DNA of 64,000 nucleotides from Lewinellaceae bacterium (lineage in GTDB: Bacteria > Bacteroidota > Bacteroidia > Chitinophagales > Saprospiraceae): contig JACJYG010000005.1 of assembly GCA_020636215.1 (NCBI GenBank), positions 1,116,001 through 1,180,000 on the forward strand, given 5' to 3'. A program made the position numbers and the translations under genes. Below the pieces are notes generated by a model that saw only the letters and a list, made by a program, of their open reading frames with translations, had not been told where the DNA came from and searched no databases. Below are positions 1 through 8,708 of the stretch, piece after piece; positions within the stretch are counted from its first letter, which is position 1; each line of letters opens with the position of its first letter.

Positions 1-38
1 TCGCCGTTCAGGTATGCCTCAATATCGTATTTCTCCAT
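1..38 (-). CDS. 5' end of an unidentified gene (partial)
   Basis: An ATG at 38 on the minus strand opens a reading frame that runs off the window edge. The visible N-terminus is MEKYDIEAYLNG. It starts 51 bp after the stop of the sigma-factor-like gene and points the same way, so the two are probably co-transcribed. A short acidic start of this kind is common in genes paired with ECF sigma factors in Bacteroidota (anti-sigma or TPR/CHAT-type proteins), but 12 codons are too few to assign a family. Confidence 0.5.
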   Translation of the reverse strand, partial: MEKYDIEAYLNG

Positions 39-89
39 GTCAGGTTTGGCGCAGCCTTAGCAGCGTTTCTGTTTTTTTGAAAAAGCAGC

Positions 90-875
90 TCAAAAGACTT
101 CCGTGATGCCGGCCAGTCGGGCCTGCTCAGCCATTTTTTTTAAACACTGGCTACGCTTGCTTTTCAGCGAGCCGGTGGTAGTGAAGCCTGTGAGTTGCTG
201 GTCGATGATTTCCTGGTCTTTCAGTTGTTCGAAATATTTGAGGGCCAACAGTTGGCGGCAGGTACTGCCCAGCTGGTCGAGCAGTTGCCGTACGATGGCC
301 TTGCGCTCCTTGTTTTTAAGGTAGTTTTCGGGGTTAAAATCAGAGGGGGCCGCCACGTTTTCGAGCCCTTCCGTTTGGGGCTTGCGGGTTCGCAAGTGGT
401 TGCTGATCAGCTTTCGGGCCACACCCATGGCATAGGCCGCCGGATGGTAGTCCTGAAACTGGAATTTACCGTTGCGGATGGACTTCAGGGTGATGAACAG
501 TGCGTCGCTGACCAGCTCTTCGGCATCCTGCGGCCTAAGCCCGGCCCGCTTGGCCTCCCGCCGGATGTCGGGCGTGATTTTGTCTGACAGGGCCCGGATT
601 GCCGGCGCCTCGGCCCGCGACAACTGGTCGAACAAGGCCCGATTTGGGTTGGGTTGTGCTCCCTCCTCTTGTTTGCCTGATGTAAAGTTTTTAAAAAAGG
701 TCAATGGTTTTAAATGTTTTTTAGGATTTGGGCATTTTTTTAGTCCCGGCCTACAGTCGTTTAGAACAAAAAAGATAATATGTAGGCTCAAAATCACGCT
801 TTTTTTTTCGGACTTGAGCTTGATTTTCTTTTTTCTTCTTTTTATTAAGACCTTATTTGCGTTTTTGTTCAGCAT
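90..875 (-). CDS. RNA polymerase sigma-70 family (ECF-like) factor
   Basis: The C-terminal 180 residues read as a sigma-70-like protein. A region-2-like helix has DAEELVSDALFITLKSI and a VARKLISNHLRTRK segment. A region-4-like HTH follows (RQLLDQLGSTCRQLLALKYFEQLKDQEI...GSLKSKRSQCLKKM). It would direct RNA polymerase to a regulon, probably with the gene that starts at 38. The first ~60 residues of the longest frame are lysine-rich and AT-biased and look like upstream DNA. No ATG lies between residue 1 and the conserved part, so translation may start at a TTG or GTG near 700, or really at 875. Family assignment is inferred from residue pattern and length (about 190 aa of recognisable protein). 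Confidence 0.7.
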   Translation of the reverse strand: MLNKNANKVLIKRRKKKIKLKSEKKSVILSLHIIFFVLNDCRPGLKKCPNPKKHLKPLTFFKNFTSGKQEEGAQPNPNRALFDQLSRAEAPAIRALSDKITPDIRREAKRAGLRPQDAEELVSDALFITLKSIRNGKFQFQDYHPAAYAMGVARKLISNHLRTRKPQTEGLENVAAPSDFNPENYLKNKERKAIVRQLLDQLGSTCRQLLALKYFEQLKDQEIIDQQLTGFTTTGSLKSKRSQCLKKMAEQARLAGITEVF

Positions 876-1140
876 CGCTTAGTGGTTGGTAAAATATTGG
901 GTAAACAGTAAACTTCCACCGCCCGCCTTATTAGAGGATCGCGCTGGCGGGTAACAACTGGGCATTGGGCCACATATCATTACGGAAAGCCGCAGAAAAA
1001 ACTGATATTGTGAGTTGAAATCCTGGTGGTGATGTTAGCCTCTTCAGCGGGGTGAGAGACTCTAAGGCGCTAAGCGTCAGGATTTCTTCTCACCAAAGGA
1101 TAGTAGTAAAGCCAAAGCCAAATACCAAACAAAACCGATC

Positions 1141-3321
1141 ATGAGAAAAGCCATAGGGATATTCCTGCTCTTAGCCTTGTTATCCGCCTGCAAAAATGAC
1201 GGGCAGGGAGGCGACGCCAATCAGATCGTTCCCAATTTCAGGGACATCAAGATACAGTACCCGGAAACCTACCGGGATACTGCCGTGGTGGACGACTATT
1301 TTGGCCAGAAGGTAGCCGATCCGTACCGCTGGCTGGAAGATGACAACTCGGAGCAGACTTCCCGTTGGGTACAAACCCAGCAGTCGCTTACGGAAAATTA
1401 TTTTAAAAACATCCCCTACCGGGAAGCCATCCGCAACCGCCTGTCGGCCTTGTGGAATTACGAACGATACTCCGCGCCGATGAAACGGGGCGACTACTAC
1501 TATATTTTTAAGAACGACGGCCTGCAAAACCAGGACGTTCTGTACCGCATGGCATCCCTGGAAGGGCCAATGGAGCCGGTACTCAACCCCAATAATTTTT
1601 CCACTGACGGTACAGTGGCATTGGGCGAATACAGTTTTTCAGCTGATGGCTCCCTGCTGGCGTACCAGGCTTCTGAAGCCGGTTCGGACTGGCGCACCAT
1701 TTACATCAAGGATCTTTCAAGCGGGGGGATGCTCAAAGATACGGTCCGCTGGGTGAAGTTTTCCGGGATCTCCTGGTTTCGCGATGGTTTTTTCTACTCG
1801 CGTTATCCGGTTCCAAAAGAAGGAGAAGCACTGGCTGGAAAGAACGAGTTTCATCAGGTCTTTTACCATCGGGTTGGCACTTCGCAGGAGGAGGACGATA
1901 TCGTTTATGCCGACCGCCTGCATCCCTTGCGCAATGCTGCCGCTGAAGTGACCGACGACGAACATTTTCTGATACTCTCCACCTCAGAATCAACCAGCGG
2001 CAATGCGCTGTATTTTCGGGATCTCCGTACCAATACCCCTTACTTTACGCCGGTGGTGGAAACCTTTGACTATGACTTCACGGTGGCGGGCAGTGACGAC
2101 AACGGCATATATGTATTAACCAACTACAAGGCGCCCAACCGGCGCCTGATCCGGATCAGCACCCGGCAACCGGATGTGCGGTACTGGCAGGAAATCATCC
2201 CCGAAGCAAAGGATGTACTTCAGGAGGCGCACCTCTTTGGCGGAAAGCTGGTAGCCCACTACCTGCATGATGCTTACAGCCAGGCCAAGGTATTCTCCCT
2301 GGAAGGTAAAGAAGAGCAGATCCTGGAATTACCAGGTATCGGCACGATCCTGAATTTCAGTGGGAAGGCCGACAGTCCGGAACTTTTCTACGAATTTACT
2401 TCTCTTGTACAGCCTGCGACTATTTACCGGTCCGACCTGCAAACTAAGAAACAAAGCGTTTATAAAAAGCCGGAGATCAGTTTCGACGGTGACGCCTATG
2501 TGGTCAAACAAATCCAGTACAAGAGTTATGACGGGGCCATGATCCCGATGTTCATTGTCCATCGGAAAGGCTTAAAACTGGATGGGACGAACCCAACCTT
2601 GTTGTACGGCTACGGTGGATTTGACATCCCCGTGTTGCCCATATTCAACCGCACGCGTTACATGCTCTTTCCAGTGGTGTTGGAGAATGGCGGCGTTTGC
2701 GCCGTGGCCAATATCCGGGGCGGAGGAGAATTCGGCAAAGCCTGGCATGATGCGGGCACCAAGCATCAAAAGCAAAATGTATTCGACGACTTTCAGGCGG
2801 CGGCGGAGTACCTGATCGTCAACAAATACACCTCACCTCAGAAGCTGGCTATCCACGGCGCTTCCAATGGCGGCCTGCTGGTCGGCGCCTGCCTGACGCA
2901 ACGGCCCGACCTCTACGCCGTAGCCCTGCCGGCAGTGGGGGTGCTGGATATGTTGCGCTATCAAAAGTTTACCATCGGCTGGGCATGGGCCAACGATTAT
3001 GGCTCCAGTGATAACAAAGAGGATTTTGATTATCTCTTTGCATATTCGCCCTTGCACAACATCACCCGGCAGCGATACCCGGCCACCCTGATCACCACGG
3101 CTGACCACGATGACCGGGTGGTGCCGGCGCACTCTTTCAAATTTGCGGCCACGCTACAGGCCCGCCAACAGGGCGATGCGCCCATCCTGATCCGCATCGA
3201 ACCGAGCGCTGGGCACGGGGCTGGAAAACCAACCTCCAAACGCATTGAGGAAGGGACGGATATGCTGGCTTTTATGTTCTATAATATGAAGGAAGGCTTT
3301 TGGTACCCGCGGGGGGAGTAG
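1141..3321 (+). CDS. Prolyl oligopeptidase family (S9A) serine peptidase, lipoprotein
   Basis: The 726-aa protein would cut short peptides after proline. It has a signal peptide with lipobox (LLSAC, Cys17), so it is probably anchored in the envelope. The N-terminal half is the seven-bladed propeller that filters substrates, opening with YPETYRDTAVVDDYFGQKVADPYRWLE-type sequence. The alpha/beta hydrolase half carries the catalytic Ser575 in GASNGG, an Asp at about 657-658 in DHDDRVVPAHS, and His692 in SAGHGAGK. All three are in the usual order and spacing. Length matches the family (about 700 aa). It stands alone between the sigma-factor locus and the HxlR gene, with about 265 bp of upstream sequence in which I see no clear regulatory site. 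Confident. Confidence 0.93.
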   Translation: MRKAIGIFLLLALLSACKNDGQGGDANQIVPNFRDIKIQYPETYRDTAVVDDYFGQKVADPYRWLEDDNSEQTSRWVQTQQSLTENYFKNIPYREAIRNRLSALWNYERYSAPMKRGDYYYIFKNDGLQNQDVLYRMASLEGPMEPVLNPNNFSTDGTVALGEYSFSADGSLLAYQASEAGSDWRTIYIKDLSSGGMLKDTVRWVKFSGISWFRDGFFYSRYPVPKEGEALAGKNEFHQVFYHRVGTSQEEDDIVYADRLHPLRNAAAEVTDDEHFLILSTSESTSGNALYFRDLRTNTPYFTPVVETFDYDFTVAGSDDNGIYVLTNYKAPNRRLIRISTRQPDVRYWQEIIPEAKDVLQEAHLFGGKLVAHYLHDAYSQAKVFSLEGKEEQILELPGIGTILNFSGKADSPELFYEFTSLVQPATIYRSDLQTKKQSVYKKPEISFDGDAYVVKQIQYKSYDGAMIPMFIVHRKGLKLDGTNPTLLYGYGGFDIPVLPIFNRTRYMLFPVVLENGGVCAVANIRGGGEFGKAWHDAGTKHQKQNVFDDFQAAAEYLIVNKYTSPQKLAIHGASNGGLLVGACLTQRPDLYAVALPAVGVLDMLRYQKFTIGWAWANDYGSSDNKEDFDYLFAYSPLHNITRQRYPATLITTADHDDRVVPAHSFKFAATLQARQQGDAPILIRIEPSAGHGAGKPTSKRIEEGTDMLAFMFYNMKEGFWYPRGE

Positions 3322-3448
3322 TCCGCCGCCGCGATATGGGCCCTGATGGGCACGGGCGCTGTTCCATATCCATAATTCCGGCATGCGCCGAATCCAAGCC
3401 ATTTGTTTTATAAATGGGCCGGTATAAGCGTAGTTGCGAGGTTACGAG

Positions 3449-3883
3449 CTATAACGTTGTTGTAGCCAGTTTTTCCCTGTACTTTTTCTCCAACGCACTC
3501 GCAAAAGCAGCTTTGTCATTCCGTAGTAATTCCATTTCTTCTCCATTCACTATAGTCGGATGCATATCTCTAAGATATTTATCACTCCAAAGCGCAAGTT
3601 CAACAAGTAGTGGTGTTAGAGCCAGTCCTTTATCTGTCAGGAGATAAAGGTTCGACTTCCTATTGTTAGGCCGTTTGGTTTTTATGATGACCCCTAATTC
3701 TTCCAGGAGTTTGAGTTTAGTCGAAAGAATATTGGTGGCTATAGCTTCGTCACTTTCTGTAAAGTCTTTGAAAGTTTCCTTCCCCTCTATTAACATCTGT
3801 TTTACGATAACCAACATCCACTTGTCACCTAAAACGTCAAGGGCTGAAGTAAACGGGCAATCACATCTGAATTCCTGTGGCAT
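3449..3883 (-). CDS. HxlR family transcriptional regulator
   Basis: This 144-aa winged-helix protein has the HxlR hallmark: CPFTSALDVLGDKWMLVIVKQML near the N-terminus (Cys8, Cys10 region), then FKDFTESDEAIATNILSTKLKLLEELGVI as recognition helix and wing, and TDKGLALTPLL. HxlR proteins bind palindromic operators as dimers and often sense redox or electrophiles through the N-terminal Cys. It is divergent from the SnoaL-like gene at 4000, and the intergenic region between them contains a palindrome and a 13-bp direct repeat, so control of both genes by this protein is the simplest reading. Confidence 0.9.
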   Translation of the reverse strand: MPQEFRCDCPFTSALDVLGDKWMLVIVKQMLIEGKETFKDFTESDEAIATNILSTKLKLLEELGVIIKTKRPNNRKSNLYLLTDKGLALTPLLVELALWSDKYLRDMHPTIVNGEEMELLRNDKAAFASALEKKYREKLATTTL

Positions 3884-3900
3884 ATGTTAACTCCAAGTTA

Positions 3901-3974
3901 ATTTTTACTTGCAAAATGAAAGTTTTTATGTAAATGGCTTGCATATTGCAAGTATGATTGTATTTTTACTTGCA
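3901..3974. promoter_or_regulatory. Operator-like repeats between HxlR and SnoaL-like genes
   Basis: A perfect inverted repeat CTTGCA-TAT-TGCAAG lies at 3938-3952. It is flanked by two exact copies of the 13-mer ATTTTTACTTGCA at 3901-3913 and 3962-3974, 61 bp (about six helical turns) apart. All three share the core ACTTGCA/CTTGCA. This is a plausible multi-site operator for the divergently encoded HxlR protein. The binding role is inferred. Confidence 0.6.
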
Positions 3975-3999
3975 CAACAAAAGTAAAAAACTTTCAGGT

Positions 4000-4878
4000 A
4001 TGAGACAAGTCATTGCAGTGTTTCTGATTACAGGTTTATTCGCTTCCTGTAATTCAGTTAGAAAAACAAGCGGTAATAAACAATCTAAAATTTCAACAAT
4101 GAGTAAAAAAGAAATCGTTGGCGCCTTTTTAGGCGCTGTACTACAAAATGATCCCGCAAGCATGCGTGAATTGGCTAATGCCGACTACATCCAGCACAAT
4201 CCATTTATTCCAACAGGCCTTGAGCCGTTTATTGAAATGCTACCTGTGTTACAGGAAAACGGGACTACGGCTGAAAACATTCGCATGTTTCAGGATGGCA
4301 ATTATGTGTTTATGCACAACATTTGGAGAAATGCCAAGCCCTTCGGTGCGGATGAGATGGTATCATTCGATATTATCCGATTAGACGATAACGGTAAAGT
4401 AGCAGAACACTGGGATGCCATGACTCCTTTAGTAAAGGAAACAGCCAGTGGAAGGACGCAGACAGATGGCCCAATCACCGCAACCGGCCTAGATAAAACC
4501 GAAGCAAACAAGGCATTGGCGAAAGCTATGGTAGAAGATATTCTGATGGGCCAAAATCCTAATAAAATTACCGATTACATCAGTGCCGAACAATACCATC
4601 AGCATAATCCCGGTATCAAAGATGGATTGACGGGCATTGTAGAAGCGGTGGAGTATCTCACTTCTCAAAACAATATGTTTAAATACACCAAAATCCATAA
4701 AGTATTGGGTGAGGGCAACTTCGTTTTGACCGTAAGTGAAGGCGAATGGAGTGGTAAAAAGCAAGTCTTTTATGATTTGCTACGCTTTGAAAATGGTAAA
4801 GCTGTGGAGCACTGGGATGTCATTCAGCCCATACCGGCCGAAGGGTTAGCCAATGATAATACAATGTTTGGGTTTTAA
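4000..4878 (+). CDS. SnoaL-like/NTF2-fold lipoprotein
   Basis: The ATG at 4000 is preferred over one at 3958 because it starts a lipoprotein signal (MRQVIAVFLITGLFASC); the upstream stretch would overlap the operator repeat. The mature part contains two tandem SnoaL/polyketide-cyclase-type (NTF2 fold) repeats. Each has a YIQHNPFIPTGLE or YHQHNPGIKDGL motif and a closing V(A)EHWD motif (residues roughly 55-150 and 165-285). Such proteins are often detoxification or ring-modifying enzymes, but many have no known reaction. Its pairing with an HxlR regulator suggests an inducible stress response. Start chosen from signal peptide; substrate unknown. Confidence 0.8.
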   Translation: MRQVIAVFLITGLFASCNSVRKTSGNKQSKISTMSKKEIVGAFLGAVLQNDPASMRELANADYIQHNPFIPTGLEPFIEMLPVLQENGTTAENIRMFQDGNYVFMHNIWRNAKPFGADEMVSFDIIRLDDNGKVAEHWDAMTPLVKETASGRTQTDGPITATGLDKTEANKALAKAMVEDILMGQNPNKITDYISAEQYHQHNPGIKDGLTGIVEAVEYLTSQNNMFKYTKIHKVLGEGNFVLTVSEGEWSGKKQVFYDLLRFENGKAVEHWDVIQPIPAEGLANDNTMFGF

Positions 4879-4899
4879 TAATCATTTCAAAAAAGAAGC

Positions 4900-4935
4900 G
4901 TAACTATTCAGCACGCAGGGGTGCTGAATAGTTAC
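4900..4935. repeat. Perfect 15-bp hairpin (terminator or IS end remnant)
   Basis: GTAACTATTCAGCAC and its exact reverse complement are separated by 6 bp (GCAGGG). It follows the SnoaL-like stop by 21 bp, so it could terminate transcription, though there is no T-run. The GTAA start and the immediate neighbourhood of an IS66 remnant suggest instead two IS termini left after deletion. Confidence 0.6.
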
Positions 4936-5079
4936 AGAAATTTTATTATTCCTGGAAAACCCAGCCGTCCCGTTTACCAATAACGCAACGGAAAGAGCGA
5001 TTTTTTTCCTCCTCCTTTGACTGAGCGCCAAAGGCAGGATTGGCGACTGATTTTGCTAAGAATTGGACTGGGTAATTAC
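4936..5079 (+). mobile_element. Internally deleted IS66-family remnant
   Basis: Bases 4936-4999 match the transposase 3' end of the intact IS66 element at about 22554-22619 (one substitution seen). They are then joined directly to a match for 22840-22916, including the right terminal repeat ending GTAATTAC at 5079. The stretch in between, including the transposase stop, is deleted. It has no coding capacity and shows that this IS66 type has been active here before. Confidence 0.85.
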
Positions 5080-5132
5080 GCTTATATTTTTCCACCTTTT
5101 CTTTGTAACTATCACATTTTAAGATTGAATAA

Positions 5133-5726
5133 TTATTGTTTTCTTTCTTCGGCCTTAATAGCTTCAATACCAGCTTTCCTTTCCTCTTCAGCGGCATTAT
5201 TTTCTTGTTTTTTAATGCATATGTGCATCATAAGTGCTCGCAAAGCTTCAACAGCAGCATGACACGCTGCTCCAGCACCAAAGGCCCCTATTAATGCCTG
5301 AAAATCCAGAGGGATGCATGCTATGTGGCCATTTATTGCAACAAGGCGTGCATTTTCGATACACTCAGACAAACTGCTTTCAGTTGTATAATTAGATTCA
5401 ATATCATCCATTGGTATTTTGGATACTTGATATCTTTTTTCTAGGACATTTATTCTAGCTACTTGTTTTGCTAAATAATCTTCAAATTTAGATTTTGATT
5501 CAAAGCCAAATGCCTTGTGCATAATTTTAAACTCCTCTTCATCAACAGATTCATCCTTCATTATTTTTTCGAGCAAATCAAATTTTATGTTTTTCTCTAA
5601 TAATTTGTCGGCGTCTTTTTGATAAGCTATGTAGTTTTCGTCTTTCTGAAACTCGTATTTTTCCTGAGCGAAACTTGTGATTGAAAATAGGATTGTAATT
5701 ATTAATATTAATGTAAAATTTTTCAT
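5133..5726 (-). CDS. Small secreted protein of unknown function
   Basis: Start placed at 5726 because MKNFTLILIITILFSITSFAQ is a clear Sec signal peptide; an upstream in-frame ATG at 5831 would bury it. The mature protein (about 175 aa) is acidic and helical, then has a Cys-bounded, Gly/Ala-rich hydrophobic segment (CIPLDFQALIGAFGAGAAC followed by HAAVEALRALMMHIC), and a charged Glu/Lys/Arg C-terminus. Four cysteines lie within about 50 residues. I do not recognise the family. The hydrophobic glycine-rich stretch resembles membrane-inserting or bacteriocin-like segments, which is only a resemblance. AT-rich, unlike the host flanks. Confidence 0.6.
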   Translation of the reverse strand: MKNFTLILIITILFSITSFAQEKYEFQKDENYIAYQKDADKLLEKNIKFDLLEKIMKDESVDEEEFKIMHKAFGFESKSKFEDYLAKQVARINVLEKRYQVSKIPMDDIESNYTTESSLSECIENARLVAINGHIACIPLDFQALIGAFGAGAACHAAVEALRALMMHICIKKQENNAAEEERKAGIEAIKAEERKQ

Positions 5727-5845
5727 TATTGGTTCTTTGAAGTTTAAAATATCAATTTTAACAATAAGTTTATTTTTAGAATGAGGGTGAATGATCTGAA
5801 ACATTTCCTTTGAATAATAGGTGTTATTCATAATATATTTTTAGT

Positions 5846-6222
5846 AGTGTCCGGTTAAGAAATCAGGAGCCTTCATAAGTATCCTGTTTTTCAATCAATT
5901 ATACAGGTTTTCTTCGGAAACGATTTGAAACGCCCTGAAGAGCGAGCATGCGAGATACGGTTGTTTGCTTGCAAGCCCATGAAAACAAGCTCTATCATTT
6001 GGGGCTTACCAACGGCGTCAAAAAATCTACCTTAGCAGATGCGAATGAAACCCGCGATTGGCGCATCTATGCCGAGTTTGCCCAGGTACTCATCAAGCAA
6101 GCCCGGCCATTATGCCAAGGAGACGAGGAAATGTCCATCGAATTGGATAATTTCGTTTATGCCTTGGATGCTACCACCATTGATGCGAGGGGCAGCGCGC
6201 CATATCTACGAACCCAATTACA
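5846..6222 (+). pseudogene. Truncated IS4-type (DUF4372) transposase remnant
   Basis: Residues encoded from 5948 (RDTVVCLQAHENKLYHLGL, STLADANETRDWRIYAEFAQVLI, NFVYALDATTID) match the N-terminal domain and first catalytic Asp block of DUF4372/IS4-type transposases. The frame is degraded upstream, and the match stops abruptly after the TTID motif; the catalytic C-terminal two thirds are missing. AGTGTCCGGTTAAG at about 5846 may be the element's terminal repeat. The fragment lies just outside the left-most attC site. Confidence 0.75.
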
Positions 6223-6306
6223 AACCTTCGCTTTAGCCCGCCCGGGCGACACGCTCTCCTGTCAAACTCCATAGCATACCCCTCACATTGCTCTTGGCCT
6301 CGCTTC

Positions 6307-6366
6307 GTTCAACAAAGGCTGGAAATGTCGGTTGCACCAGACATTTCAGCCTTTAATATTGGCTAC
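6307..6366 (-). other. attC site 1 (kinase cassette; left end of array)
   Basis: Core-like GTTCAAC at 6307-6313 and ATTGGCTAC at 6359-6367 bracket a stem (AAAGGCTG-AAATGTC in the cassette strand) with one extra unpaired base in one arm and a 10-nt loop. The kinase stop codon (6363-6365) lies inside the right-hand core. GTTGAAC, read on the minus strand, fits GTTRRRY exactly. Confidence 0.65.
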
Positions 6367-8708
6367 AGTTTTATTTCTCCTTTCTTTTCAGCATTTAATA
6401 TGGCAGTAATCATGGATTGAGTATGATTGCACCCTTCAAGATCATTATAATTACTATAAGATACCATAGCCTTTTTGTAACATTCAATAGCCTTAGCGTA
6501 ATTTTCCCTTATTACATTTAAGTTGCCCAAACTGAACCATACATGTTTATGATTTGGTGAATATATTAGAGTCATTCTGTAGCAATTTTCTGCCATTTCC
6601 AAATCCTCGATACTTTTATAACATATTCCAAGGCTGTGCCAGGCTTCCGGATAATTATTTCTTAACTCTATTGCTTTTTCAAAAAGCTTAATGGCACTTT
6701 TAAAGTCTTTTAAATCAATAAGAAAATCAGCTAAATTATAGTAATACATCTCATTATCTGGTGCTATCTCTATTGCCTGGGCACATGAATTTATTGCCTG
6801 CTCAAAGTCTGATATCTTTCTATAGGCAAGCCCTAAATCATTGAAAGTATCAGCATTCTTAGGATTAATATCAGCAGCAATTTTTAAAGTTCCAATAGCA
6901 TCTTCATATCTGCCTAAACCTATCAAAGAAACTCCTTTGAGTCTATAGGCTTCTGAATGTTTGGGGTCAATTTTAATTACCTTATTGTAGACTAAGATTA
7001 ATTTGTCATTAGTTTCCTTAGAAGTACAACCAACACCAAGAGAGCTATTATTCATGTTTTTTATACTATGCGCCAATTGCATTAATGCTTCTACATTTGA
7101 GCTGTCAATTCTTATCGCTTGATAAGCTGATTTCTCAGCCTCTTTAAACAAGGAAAGATTATTATAAACTATCGCGCATGTTATCCAAAAAGTTGGTTCA
7201 TTTTCTAGAGAAGAAACATTTAAGCTGTTGAGTCTTTCTATTAACTCAAGTGCTTTTTTATATTTTTTGGATCCTACATAATGGAACATCAATTTTATCA
7301 TAGCATTCTCATGCCATGGTTCAATTTCCAATATTTTTTCAAAGTAATAGATTGATTTTTCGAGGTCTGTTAGAAAATTCGAATAAAGAGAAGCAAGATT
7401 TAAATTAGTAAGCAAATGACTGGGGTTTACTTTTTTTGCTTCTAACAATACCTTTTCTGCTTTTGCATAATTCGAAGTATGATGCATTAAAACGTATCCC
7501 AAATTATTATAAGGAACTATGTAAAGCGGATTTAATTCAATTGATTTTTCATAACTTTCGATTGCTTTCTTTATTTCATTTGATTGCCTATAAGAATAAC
7601 CCAAGTTGTGCCAAGCTATTTCATTTTTAGGATTGTGCTTCACCGCATTTTTGAAACAATATAAAAATGGGGACCAATCCCCGATCTCTGAACCTTTTGC
7701 ACAACCCAAATCATTCCAAGCCCATGATAAAATATTATTATCATTAGAACTATCTATTAATTCTTCGCACAATTTGATAGCCTTTTCATAATCCCCAATC
7801 TCCACATAATTACCAGCTTGATTTTTTTTGACAGCTTCAAGATTAACCATATCCAATACAGCATGGTTAGGTTCATATGCATTACCAAATTTATCTTTAT
7901 ATAAATTATCTAAATCAAGTTTTAATGCTGCTATATTTTGATATCGATCAGCAGGAGCTTTACTAGTGCATTTCTTTATAATACTAAAAATATCTTTATC
8001 GCAACCTAAAGCTGGCAACTCCTTGTTTTTATGATTATATTCAAAATCATCTGAAGTTTGTCCCAAGTAAGGAGGGGCTTTTGCAATCATCTCATACATT
8101 GTAATCCCAAAAGAATAGATATCTGACCTAATATCTGTAGTTGAATCTGCATCAAAACTCTCAGGGGACATATATGGTAAAGTACCAATAATAGAATCGG
8201 AATTTTTAAACTCGTCTTTCACAAAAGAAAGTCCAAAGTCTGTTATTTTCAGATCGAGCGCATCTGTCAAAAGTAAGTTTGAAGGCTTAATGTCATTGTG
8301 AGCTACAATACCACTAGTTAAAGCATGAGTCATTCCTGCACAAAAATCAAGGCATAACTGGAGAAATAATCGAATATCAGTATTAAGTGACGTTTTTTGG
8401 ATGAATTCATGTAGATTACCCCCATTTACATATTCCAAAAATAAATAGGGTCTTCCATCTAATTTAACAATTGCATTTGAGTTGGTAATATTGGGATGAA
8501 AACCTAAGTTAGTCCAAGCATTACATTCACGATAAAAATCATCCTTAAAATTATTATACTTTTTGTACATTTCAATAGGATAAGTTTTAATCGCATAAGG
8601 AGATTTCGATTCATGGCTATAAACTAAATATACAATCCCAAAGCCTCCCTTCTTTATATCAAATATTTCATAATCATTATTTATCCTATCCCCAATTTTC
8701 CATTTCAT
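6363..8708 (-). CDS. Ser/Thr protein kinase with C-terminal TPR repeats
   Basis: This 781-aa cytoplasmic protein has a complete eukaryotic-type kinase domain at residues 12-275. It shows a Gly-rich loop (KKGGFGIVYLV), VAIK-type Lys41 (YAIK), catalytic loop AHNDIKPSNLL with Asp140/Lys142/Asn145, DFG at 158-160, and GTLPYMSPE at 177-184. Residues about 290-770 are a dozen or so TPR repeats (for example AWHNLGYSYRQSNEIKKAIESYEKSIELNP). No membrane segment is seen. It is translated directly after the small membrane protein upstream (stop and start abut at 8708/8709), so the pair probably acts together. The target is unknown. Stand-alone kinase-TPR proteins occur in signalling and in some phage-defence loci. 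Confidence 0.9.
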   Translation of the reverse strand: MKWKIGDRINNDYEIFDIKKGGFGIVYLVYSHESKSPYAIKTYPIEMYKKYNNFKDDFYRECNAWTNLGFHPNITNSNAIVKLDGRPYLFLEYVNGGNLHEFIQKTSLNTDIRLFLQLCLDFCAGMTHALTSGIVAHNDIKPSNLLLTDALDLKITDFGLSFVKDEFKNSDSIIGTLPYMSPESFDADSTTDIRSDIYSFGITMYEMIAKAPPYLGQTSDDFEYNHKNKELPALGCDKDIFSIIKKCTSKAPADRYQNIAALKLDLDNLYKDKFGNAYEPNHAVLDMVNLEAVKKNQAGNYVEIGDYEKAIKLCEELIDSSNDNNILSWAWNDLGCAKGSEIGDWSPFLYCFKNAVKHNPKNEIAWHNLGYSYRQSNEIKKAIESYEKSIELNPLYIVPYNNLGYVLMHHTSNYAKAEKVLLEAKKVNPSHLLTNLNLASLYSNFLTDLEKSIYYFEKILEIEPWHENAMIKLMFHYVGSKKYKKALELIERLNSLNVSSLENEPTFWITCAIVYNNLSLFKEAEKSAYQAIRIDSSNVEALMQLAHSIKNMNNSSLGVGCTSKETNDKLILVYNKVIKIDPKHSEAYRLKGVSLIGLGRYEDAIGTLKIAADINPKNADTFNDLGLAYRKISDFEQAINSCAQAIEIAPDNEMYYYNLADFLIDLKDFKSAIKLFEKAIELRNNYPEAWHSLGICYKSIEDLEMAENCYRMTLIYSPNHKHVWFSLGNLNVIRENYAKAIECYKKAMVSYSNYNDLEGCNHTQSMITAILNAEKKGEIKL

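Noticed and set aside
472..882. Plus-strand open frames across the sigma-factor gene
   Set aside because: They are antisense to a convincing sigma-70-like protein and have no features of their own.
1020..1140. Possible riboswitch upstream of the prolyl oligopeptidase (GGTGATG and short inverted repeats)
   Set aside because: The pairing pattern does not fit any riboswitch class I can recognise.
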